Source: Burkholderia sp. 9120 (GTDB lineage: Bacteria > Pseudomonadota > Gammaproteobacteria > Burkholderiales > Burkholderiaceae). Taken from it: DNA of 64,000 nt. Below the pieces are notes generated by a model. The model worked only from the letters and a program-made list of their open reading frames with translations, made no database searches and was not told the DNA's origin. The position numbers and the translations under genes are program-made. The stretch covers positions 124,001 to 188,000 of the forward strand of contig NZ_JQNA01000002.1 of the NCBI RefSeq assembly GCF_000745015.1, read 5' to 3'. Below, in pieces: positions 57,472 through 64,000 of the stretch. Position 1 is the stretch's first letter, and every line of letters begins with the position of its first letter.

Positions 57472-58548
57472 ATGTTCAGGCTCAACAGCACCACGCTGCA
57501 CAGTGTTCCCGCTTTACACGGCGTCCGTACGATTGCGCTGCTGACGACTGTGGCCGTCGCGCTGCTGGCTGGCAGTACGGCGACGGCAGTCGCCAAGACG
57601 ACGCTGCTCGTCTATACGGCGCTTGAAGATGAACAGCTCAAGCCATACCAGGATGCGTTCGAGCAGGCCAATCCGGACATCGAAATCAAATGGGTGCGCG
57701 ACTCGACCGGTGTGATCACCGCCAAGATTCTCGCGGAGAAGAACAACCCGCAGGCGGATGTGATCTGGGGTCTCGCGGCGACCAGCATCGCAAAGTTCGA
57801 GAGCGACAACATGCTGCTGCCGTATGCGCCGAAAAACCTGTCCGCCGTCAGCGCGACCTATCGCGATCCGAAGTCGCCGCCGAACTGGTTCGGCATGGAC
57901 GTGTGGGGCGCGACGATCTGCTTCAATACTGTGGCGGCCGCCGAGCAGCATCTGCCGAAACCGCAGAGCTGGCAGGATCTGACCAAGCCGGTCTACAAGG
58001 GCAAAATCGTAATGGCGGACCCGGCTTCATCGGGAACCGGCTATTTCGACGTGACCGCATGGCTGCAACTATTCGGCGAGCAGGGCGGATGGCAGTACAT
58101 GGATGCGCTCGACAAGAACATCGCGCAATACAACCATTCGGGTTCCGCGCCGTGCACGATGGCGGCTTCCGGCGAATATCCGATCGGTATCTCGTTCGAA
58201 TACCGCGCGGCAACGCTGAAAGCGCAGGGCGCACCGATCGATCTGGTGTTCCCGGCTGAAGGATTGGGTTGGGATCTGGAGGCGTTCGCGATCATGAAGA
58301 ACACCACCAAGCTGGACGCGGCGAAAAAGCTCGCCGACTTTGCCGCGAGCCGCGACGCCAACCTGCTTTACGCAAAAAGCTACGCGATCACGGCGGTGTC
58401 GGGAACGGCCAAACCGCTGCCCAATATCCCCGCCAATTATGCCGGCTTGCTGGTCAAGAACGACTTCACCTGGGCGGCGAATAATCACGCAAAGATTCTC
58501 GCTCAATGGAGTCAGCGTTATTCGGCGAAAAGCGAGAAGAAGCAATAG
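57472..58548 (+). CDS. 2-aminoethylphosphonate-type ABC transporter substrate-binding protein
   Basis: A 358-residue family 1-like periplasmic binding protein. It has a signal peptide ending STATAVA (about 36-42), then TTLLVYTALEDEQLKPYQDA. Conserved segments include IKWVRDSTGVITAKI and VWGATICFNTV. PhnS-type proteins capture AEP. It follows phnW by 64 bp and is probably in the same operon as the ATPase and permease. Separation of the binding protein from its transporter by enzyme genes is unusual but occurs in such clusters. Confidence 0.87.
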   Translation: MFRLNSTTLHSVPALHGVRTIALLTTVAVALLAGSTATAVAKTTLLVYTALEDEQLKPYQDAFEQANPDIEIKWVRDSTGVITAKILAEKNNPQADVIWGLAATSIAKFESDNMLLPYAPKNLSAVSATYRDPKSPPNWFGMDVWGATICFNTVAAAEQHLPKPQSWQDLTKPVYKGKIVMADPASSGTGYFDVTAWLQLFGEQGGWQYMDALDKNIAQYNHSGSAPCTMAASGEYPIGISFEYRAATLKAQGAPIDLVFPAEGLGWDLEAFAIMKNTTKLDAAKKLADFAASRDANLLYAKSYAITAVSGTAKPLPNIPANYAGLLVKNDFTWAANNHAKILAQWSQRYSAKSEKKQ

Positions 58549-58583
58549 TCGACGGGGCGGGCGGTCAATGCGCTTCAGTTTCG

Positions 58584-58646
58584 CGCTTTGGCCGCTTGGG
58601 TCGCTTTAGTCGCTTCGGCAGTTTTGGCAGTTTTGGCAGCTTTGCA
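58584..58646. repeat. Seven tandem 9-bp units (minisatellite)
   Basis: Consecutive units are CGCTTTGGC, CGCTTGGGT, CGCTTTAGT, CGCTTCGGC, AGTTTTGGC, AGTTTTGGC and AGCTTTGCA. They share the pattern of two variable bases, CTTT-like core and GGC-like end. The array lies in the gap between the binding protein and alanine dehydrogenase. It is the longest of the 8- or 9-bp arrays in this window and may vary in copy number. Confidence 0.8.
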
Positions 58647-58712
58647 GCGCATACTGGCCTGCTCATGTCGCGCTTTAGAAGCGCGGCGAACCTATCCAGA
58701 TCGAGGTGAGAG

Positions 58713-59828
58713 ATGTTGATCGGCGTACCGAAGGAAATCAAGAATCACGAGTACCGTGTGGGCCTGACACCGGCCAGCGTACGTGAACTAACCACACGGG
58801 GTCATCAGGTACTGGTCCAGACCGGCGCGGGCGCAGCAATTGCACTTGCTGACGACGCTTATACCGCTGCCGGCGCAACACTGTGCGACAGCGCGGCGGA
58901 GATCTTTTCGCGGGCGGACATGATCGTCAAGGTCAAAGAACCGCAACCCGCCGAATGCGCGATGCTGCGCGCGGGGCAGATCCTGTACACGTATCTGCAT
59001 CTGGCGCCCGATCCTGAACAGGCCGCGGCGCTGGTGAAGTCCGGCGCGGTCTGCATTGCCTACGAGACCATCACCGGGCCGGGCGGCGGCCTGCCGCTAC
59101 TCGCGCCGATGAGCGAGGTGGCTGGTCGCATGTCGATCCAGGCGGGCGCGGCTCACCTGGAGAAATCGAAGGGCGGTCTTGGCGTGCTACTCGGCGGTGT
59201 GCCGGGCGTGGCCGCGGCGCACGTCGTCATTATCGGCGCGGGTGTGGTCGGCACGAACGCACTGCAGGTGGCGGTCGGGATGGGCGCCAAGGTGACGATT
59301 CTCGATACGAATGTCGATCGCTTGCGGCAACTCGACCTGGTGTTCGGCAATCGTATTGCCACACTCTATTCGAACGGACAGAGCATTGAAGAGTCGGTTC
59401 TGGATGCCGACCTGGTGATCGGCGGTGTGTTGATACCGGGCGCCGCGGCCCCGAAGCTGGTCACGGCGAGCATGATCTCGCGAATGAAGTCCGGGGCGGT
59501 GGTCGTGGACGTGGCGATCGATCAGGGCGGCTGTTTCGAGACCTCGCATGCAACGACTCACGCCGAGCCGACCTATGTCGTCGACGATGTCGTTCACTAC
59601 TGCGTGGCGAACATGCCCGGCGCGGTGGCGCGGACCTCAGCTTTCGCACTCAACAACGCGACGATCGGTCATGCTGTCGCGCTAGCAGGCAAGGGCTGGA
59701 AACAGGCGCTAAAAGATAATCCGCATCTGAAAGCCGGCCTGAACGTTTGCGAAGGTCATGTCACGTACGAAGCCGTAGCCAGGGATCTTGGCTATCGCTA
59801 CGTTTCAGCGGATCAATTGGTGGGCTGA
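58713..59828 (+). CDS. ald: Alanine dehydrogenase
   Basis: A 371-residue NAD-dependent enzyme. It starts MLIGVPKEIKNHEYRVGLTP, keeps the substrate-binding lysine in VKVKEPQPAE and histidine in YTYLHLAPDP, and has the nucleotide fold VVIIGAGVVGTNALQVAVGM. It oxidatively deaminates L-alanine to pyruvate and ammonia. Placed at the end of the AEP operon, it would regenerate the pyruvate consumed by PhnW. GAGGTGAG upstream of ATG 58713 is a good ribosome site. Its last 16 bp overlap the convergent GntR gene. Confidence 0.92.
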   Translation: MLIGVPKEIKNHEYRVGLTPASVRELTTRGHQVLVQTGAGAAIALADDAYTAAGATLCDSAAEIFSRADMIVKVKEPQPAECAMLRAGQILYTYLHLAPDPEQAAALVKSGAVCIAYETITGPGGGLPLLAPMSEVAGRMSIQAGAAHLEKSKGGLGVLLGGVPGVAAAHVVIIGAGVVGTNALQVAVGMGAKVTILDTNVDRLRQLDLVFGNRIATLYSNGQSIEESVLDADLVIGGVLIPGAAAPKLVTASMISRMKSGAVVVDVAIDQGGCFETSHATTHAEPTYVVDDVVHYCVANMPGAVARTSAFALNNATIGHAVALAGKGWKQALKDNPHLKAGLNVCEGHVTYEAVARDLGYRYVSADQLVG

Positions 59829-60499
59829 TGCGCTTGCCGCATGCGTTCGCGCCCATGTGCAAGGTGGTTGCGGATCAACCTCTCGGTTAGATCCGCGTCA
59901 CCGGCGGCAATGGCCTCGACGATGTCTTCGTGTTCCTGCGCGGACTGGTCGATCGCGTCGACGTTACGTGTCAGCACCGCTTGCCGGAACAGGCTTAGTT
60001 CGCCGACAAGGCGGCGATACGTGTCGAGCAGTTTCCGGTTACCCACCGCGGCTGCCATCGTGTCATGAAACTGCAGGTTCAGATGACCGTAAGTCTGTCC
60101 GTCGTGACTGCTCTGCGCGAGCTTCATTGACTCGACGATGCCGCGCAACGCGCCTAAATGCTCAGCCGATATGTCGCCGGCCAGTAGCCGGCCAATATGC
60201 TCGTCGAGCATGGCGCGGACTTGATAGATTTCTTCGGCTTCCTTGAGCGACAGGCTTCGCACCGACACACCGTGATTCTTCTCGGTGCGCAGCAGACCCG
60301 CCTGTTCAAGCGCGCGAAATGCTTCGCGCACGGGTCCGCGAGAGACACCCAGGCGCGTGGCCAATTGCGCTTCGTTCAATTTGTCGCCAGGAGCGAATTC
60401 GCCACTGAGAATCAGACGCTCAAGTTCATCCTGCACCAACGTTGTCAGTGAGTGTTTTTTGAGTAGTTGAATTGCACCGACGGAGGGCTCGTCAATCAT
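59813..60499 (-). CDS. GntR-family (FCD) regulator, paralogue of the phnA-linked GntR
   Basis: A 228-residue FadR/FCD-type protein. It shares the HSLTTLVQDELERLILSG opening, the LNEAQLATRLGVSRGPVREA winged helix and the QFHDTMAAAVGNRKLLDTYR effector helix with the GntR at 51049-51780, including similar length and spacing. The ATG at 60499 starts the alignment with that paralogue. It converges on ald. A perfect 9-bp inverted repeat lies 51 bp upstream of its start. It may co-regulate the AEP operon with its paralogue or control ald or the downstream carbohydrate genes. Confidence 0.88.
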   Translation of the reverse strand: MIDEPSVGAIQLLKKHSLTTLVQDELERLILSGEFAPGDKLNEAQLATRLGVSRGPVREAFRALEQAGLLRTEKNHGVSVRSLSLKEAEEIYQVRAMLDEHIGRLLAGDISAEHLGALRGIVESMKLAQSSHDGQTYGHLNLQFHDTMAAAVGNRKLLDTYRRLVGELSLFRQAVLTRNVDAIDQSAQEHEDIVEAIAAGDADLTERLIRNHLAHGRERMRQAHQPTN

Positions 60500-60549
60500 G
60501 GCGGACCGGACTCAGAATAATTGGCGACGGTAGCATGAGGATCGTCAAC

Positions 60550-60616
60550 TGTCAACAAAGTGTCTTTTTGCCTGTACTTGTTGGTTGTTGACAATAAACA
60601 CACGATGCCTTTTAAT
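60550..60616. promoter_or_regulatory. GntR operator pair TGTCAACAA / TTGTTGACA and promoter
   Basis: TGTCAACAA (60550-60558) and TTGTTGACA (60585-60593) are perfect 9-bp inverted copies. The 12-bp GTTGTTGACAAT (60584-60595) is also present, inverted, at the phn divergent promoter (51835-51846). Rightward TTGACA (60588-60593) and TTTAAT (60611-60616), spacer 17, form a sigma-70-type promoter. Leftward TTGACA with extended -10 TGCTACCGT would drive the GntR gene. Confidence 0.62.
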
Positions 60617-61047
60617 GCAACATGCCGCCGCATCGCGACATCAAGATGTCCACCGAGGGGCTTCGGTCAACGGCGTGTGGATCGCGTACCGACAGAGTCC
60701 CTACAACCCCGAACATTTCCCCGCCTCGACGCGCATCGGCAGAAGCTTTTTTGCAAAATATTCGACGTGAAAATCAGCTCTTACATAAATAGGAATCCAG
60801 ATTTATTCATTATTTGGGTATTGCTTCAAACTGACAAATTCCGCTAATCGAGAAGCTCCCAAATCCTGGATTCGATTCACCGTTATTGCTTGTTTGTTTT
60901 CTTTGCTCATAGAATCCGCCTCATCTCGCGTCGTGGCCAGAAGGGATTTTTTATAACAGCAGTAGCGTCGCGAATGATCTGGAAGAGTCATCTGGTTTAC
61001 GCGAATTGATTCGGCATGCGAATTTGTTGGTCATTGATCTTGCTGGA

Positions 61048-61084
61048 CCACTATAAGTGGAGAGGCACCGAAATCTGTCGGTGC
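61048..61084 (+). promoter_or_regulatory. Dyads before the GH43 gene
   Basis: CCACT-ATA-AGTGG (61048-61060) overlaps the TATAAG -10-like hexamer at 61052-61057. GCACCGA (61065-61071) and TCGGTGC (61078-61084) form a second 7-bp inverted repeat 33 bp upstream of the GH43 start. They may be a regulator site and a leader hairpin. Confidence 0.45.
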
Positions 61085-61117
61085 AATCTCACACACAGAC
61101 AACGGATGGAGACAGTT

Positions 61118-62767
61118 ATGAATCGCAGAACATGGGCACATCCTCTTGGTTATGCGCTGATTTCGGCGCTTGTCCTGACGGGATGCGGCGGTGGAGTCAA
61201 TGACCCCTCGAGCAGCGGAGCGGGCTCGGGGCAGAGCGCAGTGTCATCGACAGGAGCGAGTTCGGTCACTGCGGGTGGCGCTCCCACCGGCTCGACGAAT
61301 GGCTCGCCCACCGGGAGCAGTACAGGATCCACTTCGGGATCGACCACGGGCAACAGCACGGGCACCGGCGGCTCCACCACGGGATCGTCAGGCGGTACGA
61401 CGACACCCGTTGCCGATGTCCAGTCCGTCATTCACCCCGCCGCGCTGTGGCTCGACGATGCGGGAAACCCGATTCAGGCCCACGGCGGCGGCATGTTTCA
61501 GGTCAACAACACCTACTATTGGGTCGGCGAGGACAAGACAGGGGAGACGTCTTCCGGAACGTTCCAGAATGTCAAATGCTATTCCTCCACCAATCTGCAG
61601 AGCTGGCACTTCGAAGGCAATGCCCTCTCGCCGCAACCCACCGGCGATATTGCCGCCAGTCAGGTTGTCGAGCGACCGAAGGTGGTCTACAACAGCACGT
61701 CGAAACAGTACGTCATGTATATGCACGTTGACAATACATCGTACTCCTTCGCACGAGTCGGCGTTGCGACCAGCAGCACACCCTGCGGACCGTACACCTA
61801 TCAAGGCAGCTTCATGCCGCCGAACAGCAGTTCAAGTCGCGACATGGGTCTCTTCAAAGACGATGACGGCACGGTGTATTTGCTGAGCGAAGATCGCGAC
61901 GTTGGAACCCATATCTACAAGCTGACTAGCGACTACCTGAGCGTCGACAGTCTTGTTTATACGATCGGCGGACCGAATCAGTCCATCGCGCTGGAAGCAC
62001 CGACGATGTTCAAGGCCAATGGCTATTACTTCGTGATCGGCTCCGGTCTGACGGGCTGGAATCTGAACGACAACTTTTTCATGGCGGCCAGTACGCCGGC
62101 AGGTCCGTGGACAGGACCCACTACGCTTGCACCGTCGGGCACGAATACGTTCTCTTCTCAGGCGACCTACGTGGTCCCAATTGCCGGAAGCAGTGGAACC
62201 ACTTACCTGTACATGGGCGATCGCTGGAATGGCAACTATCTGCAGAATTCGTCCTATGTCTGGCTTCCTCTCGATGCCAACGGTGGGACGATCAGGCTGG
62301 CGCAATGGGACAACACATTCGGTATCGACCTGACAACCGGAGCACTTCAATCCAGCACGTCTTCTCTGGACTACGACATGGCGTCGCCGGGTACGAGTCT
62401 TTCCGGCGGGGCGGGATCTTACAGTTGCTCGCAATGCTTCCTCTCCGCAAGCGCCATTAATTATCTTGGTGGTCCGGGAAATGGAACGGTGACGTTTAGT
62501 GGCATCAATTCCCAAGGCCCCACGACTCAAACGCTGTACATCAGCTACATCAACAACGATGTCGCGCCGCGATACGCCACGGTAACGACAAACGGAAACG
62601 CAGGGGTTGTCGTTACATTCCCGCCGGTCGGCAACTACGGTGGCGTTGTGAGCGTCCCGGTGAATCTGATGGCCGGCGCGAACAGTATTGCGATCTCCGG
62701 CGCAACGGTCTCCGGTCAGAACACGACCTATGCCCCGGACGTCGAAGAAATATTCTTCGACAACTAA
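61118..62767 (+). CDS. GH43-family lipoprotein, exo-beta-1,3-galactanase-like
   Basis: A 549-residue lipoprotein. The lipobox LVLTGC (Cys near 23) is followed by a Gly/Ser/Thr-rich linker (about 30-95). A five-bladed propeller follows from about 105. Putative catalytic acids are the Asp in ALWLDDAGNP, the Asp in SRDMGLFKDDDG and the Glu in ALEAPTMFK. The overall shape is like the GH43_24 group of exo-beta-1,3-galactanases. The C-terminal 130 residues form a beta-rich CBM35-like domain. It is anchored outside the inner membrane or at the surface. GGAG precedes the ATG at 61118. Confidence 0.8.
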   Translation: MNRRTWAHPLGYALISALVLTGCGGGVNDPSSSGAGSGQSAVSSTGASSVTAGGAPTGSTNGSPTGSSTGSTSGSTTGNSTGTGGSTTGSSGGTTTPVADVQSVIHPAALWLDDAGNPIQAHGGGMFQVNNTYYWVGEDKTGETSSGTFQNVKCYSSTNLQSWHFEGNALSPQPTGDIAASQVVERPKVVYNSTSKQYVMYMHVDNTSYSFARVGVATSSTPCGPYTYQGSFMPPNSSSSRDMGLFKDDDGTVYLLSEDRDVGTHIYKLTSDYLSVDSLVYTIGGPNQSIALEAPTMFKANGYYFVIGSGLTGWNLNDNFFMAASTPAGPWTGPTTLAPSGTNTFSSQATYVVPIAGSSGTTYLYMGDRWNGNYLQNSSYVWLPLDANGGTIRLAQWDNTFGIDLTTGALQSSTSSLDYDMASPGTSLSGGAGSYSCSQCFLSASAINYLGGPGNGTVTFSGINSQGPTTQTLYISYINNDVAPRYATVTTNGNAGVVVTFPPVGNYGGVVSVPVNLMAGANSIAISGATVSGQNTTYAPDVEEIFFDN

Positions 62768-62806
62768 TCCCCGCAGCTCGCCAGGCTCGAAGTAACGGAT
62801 ACGACC

Positions 62807-63058
62807 ATGCAGACCTGGATGCTGCCGATCTCGGGCTGCCCGGGACCACGCTATCTGGCAGTGGCAAGCGCTATAGAAGATGCAATAGCGACAGGGCTTT
62901 TGCAACCGGGAGAAAAGTTGCCGCCGCAACGGTTGATCGCCGATGTGCTGGGATTGCACGTCAACACAGTCAATCGCGCACTACGTGAGCTGGCTCGACG
63001 CGGCAGGACAAGCGGTAGAAGACGTTTGGGTACGGTCGTGCTGGCGTATTCGGCATGA
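62807..63058 (+). pseudogene. Truncated MocR/GntR-type HTH fragment
   Basis: An 83-residue open frame. Residues 12-66 read like a GntR winged helix (RYLAVASAIEDAIATGLLQP, EKLPPQRLIADVLGLHVNTV and a NRALRELARRG recognition end), as in MocR/PdxR regulators. Those normally continue for about 350 residues with an aminotransferase domain. Here the frame stops after a short tail, and no continuation is visible before the GH35 gene. It is therefore most likely a decayed or truncated regulator. A short standalone DNA-binding protein is an alternative. No strong ribosome site is visible. Confidence 0.6.
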
Positions 63059-63137
63059 GGTGCTTCATCTCGTAGAACGAGTTCAGTTTTCTCAAGGCCG
63101 TGTAGAAGAAATCGGCCCATGGAATCAGGAGACTTAA

Positions 63138-64000
63138 GTGAAAGATAGATGCCTGTTTTGTCTGGCGGCATGCGGAGCTATTCTACTTAGCGCATGCGGA
63201 GGAAGCGACAACCCCGATTCAGGCACCACGTCGGGCAATGGAGTAAATGCCGGCAATTCCGTCACCACGCCACCCGCCGGAGGCGGCACAACCTTGCCGG
63301 CATTGCCACCCGGAGTGACACCGCAACTCGTCACTCACAAAATCGGCTGGGATCATTACACCCTCAAGATCGACGGAAAATCGACGCCGATCTGGTCCGG
63401 AGAATTTCATCCGTTTCGCCTGCCGAGTCCGAGTTTGTGGCTGGATGTCCTGCAGAAACTGAAAGCGAACGGTTTCAACGCCGTCTCCATCTACTTTGAC
63501 TGGGGCTACAGTTCCGCGAAATCCGGCACGTACGATTTCACCGGGATTCGCGACATGGACATGCTGCTCGATATGGCCGCGCAGGCCGGTCTCTATGTGA
63601 TCGCTCGTCCGGGGCCTTATATCAACGCGGAGACGGATGCAGGCGGCTTGCCGGGATGGCTGCTCACGCAAAGCGGAAAAGCGCGCAGCAGTGCCCCCGA
63701 CTACATCGCCGCCGCGAGAGACTGGATGGGCAGGATCAACCAGATCATCGCGCGGCACCAGCTGACCAACGGAGGCGGGACGGTCATTCTCTATCAGGTC
63801 GAGAATGAAATGCAGGACACCAGCCAGATGGACTACATGAACGATCTGTCCAGTTGGGCGCGTTCTGACGGGATCACGGTCCCGATGTTCCATAACAACC
63901 CGTCGCCCAATGGAAACTTCGTTCCCGCGAATTCATCGGTGGCCGGAACGGTGGCAGGCCCCGTGCAGTTATATGCATTCGACGACTATCCGCAGACCAC
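63138..64000 (+). CDS. GH35-family beta-galactosidase lipoprotein (cut by window edge)
   Basis: An open frame of 287 residues runs off the edge. It starts at GTG 63138 with AGGAG upstream. The N-terminus CLAACGAILLSACGG has a lipobox (LSAC). A Gly/Asn-rich linker follows, then the GH35 domain: WSGEFHPFRLP, the barrel strand YVIARPGPYINAE and the acid/base glutamate in VILYQVENEM. GH35 enzymes cleave terminal beta-galactosides. It follows a GH43 galactanase-like lipoprotein, so both probably act on galactan side chains of plant or microbial polymers outside the cytoplasm. The nucleophile region lies beyond the window. Confidence 0.87.
   Translation, partial: MKDRCLFCLAACGAILLSACGGSDNPDSGTTSGNGVNAGNSVTTPPAGGGTTLPALPPGVTPQLVTHKIGWDHYTLKIDGKSTPIWSGEFHPFRLPSPSLWLDVLQKLKANGFNAVSIYFDWGYSSAKSGTYDFTGIRDMDMLLDMAAQAGLYVIARPGPYINAETDAGGLPGWLLTQSGKARSSAPDYIAAARDWMGRINQIIARHQLTNGGGTVILYQVENEMQDTSQMDYMNDLSSWARSDGITVPMFHNNPSPNGNFVPANSSVAGTVAGPVQLYAFDDYPQT

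Larger units (their letters stand above)
60500..61117. other. 618-bp gap holding two control regions and no convincing gene
   Basis: The left part holds the GntR promoter and operators (60550-60616), the right part the GH43 promoter with dyads (61048-61084). Between them, short open frames have no ribosome site and atypical codon use. It is more AT-rich than flanking genes, especially around 60730-61010. No RNA gene was recognised. Confidence 0.5.

Noticed and set aside
60560..60847. A 95-codon rightward open frame in the gap before GH43
   Set aside because: It has no ribosome site, overlaps the operator and promoter elements, and shows atypical residue composition.
60803..60991. A 62-codon leftward open frame in the same gap
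   Set aside because: It has no known motif and no context; AT-rich noncoding DNA explains it equally well.

Overview
The window looks like a chromosomal or megaplasmid segment of a Burkholderiaceae member, most likely Paraburkholderia. Evidence is the high G+C content, strong G/C third-position bias, many LysR/GntR/AraC/TetR regulators and MFS transporters, and typical Burkholderiales modules (oxc-frc, phnWAY-type aminophosphonate genes, a permease-ATPase fusion). It is a mosaic of small, self-regulated catabolic and uptake modules. No rRNA, tRNA, CRISPR array, phage or intact insertion sequence was seen. Assignments come from reading translated motifs and gene context; no database search was run.

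Layout. (1) 1-2.7 kb: leftward HutC-type GntR regulator, AprA-like flavoprotein and ferredoxin (cut by the edge). (2) 2.9-14.5 kb: AstE/aspartoacylase-like zinc deacylase, then a block bracketed by two paralogous GNAT acetyltransferases: TonB receptor, MsnO8-type and NtaA/DszA-type flavin monooxygenases, a permease-ATPase fusion, a binding protein and a third luciferase-like enzyme. Its parts closely match the Bacillus subtilis ytm/ytn (sna/cmo/tcy) operon that recovers sulfur from S-substituted cysteines, so I read it as a Gram-negative version with outer-membrane import. (3) 14.6-20.1 kb: DsbA, then MFS, DapA-like aldolase/dehydratase, LysR and an enolase-superfamily dehydratase, probably for a sugar acid. 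(4) 20.1-24.6 kb: AraC regulator, acyl-CoA ligase, SDR, and TetR with two matching operators. (5) 24.8-30.7 kb: AraC regulator and a translationally coupled operon of PhzF, RidA, polar amino acid ABC transporter and serine hydrolase. (6) 30.8-40.97 kb: MarR, ClC channel, MFS, HTH-citrate synthase fusion, VOC protein, MFS, SDR and 2-hydroxyacid dehydrogenase; the last two diverge from a gap with two nearly identical 17-bp operators.

(7) 41.2-45.8 kb: oxalate module (OxlT-type antiporter, oxalyl-CoA decarboxylase, formyl-CoA:oxalate CoA-transferase) behind a perfect palindrome, followed by a PAS protein and a chemoreceptor. (8) 48.3-60.5 kb: 2-aminoethylphosphonate (AEP) module. PhnY and PhnA with a GntR regulator run left; an ABC transporter, FAD-dependent amine oxidase, PhnW, a binding protein and alanine dehydrogenase run right. 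AEP is converted to phosphonoacetaldehyde by PhnW (or by the FAD enzyme), to phosphonoacetate by PhnY, and to phosphate plus acetate by PhnA. Alanine dehydrogenase would return PhnW's alanine to pyruvate. The two arms are fired by interlocked face-to-face promoters inside a 52-bp dyad, and a paralogous GntR closes the module. (9) 61-64 kb: two lipoproteins, a GH43 enzyme resembling exo-beta-1,3-galactanases and a GH35 beta-galactosidase, suggesting attack on arabinogalactan-type plant polymers, with a truncated MocR-type HTH fragment between them.

Short tandem repeats with an 8- or 9-bp period occur in four intergenic gaps. The strongest leads are the bracketed organosulfur block, the interlocked AEP promoter, the HTH-citrate synthase fusion, and the paired operators at the TetR/SDR genes and at 39.3/39.4 kb.
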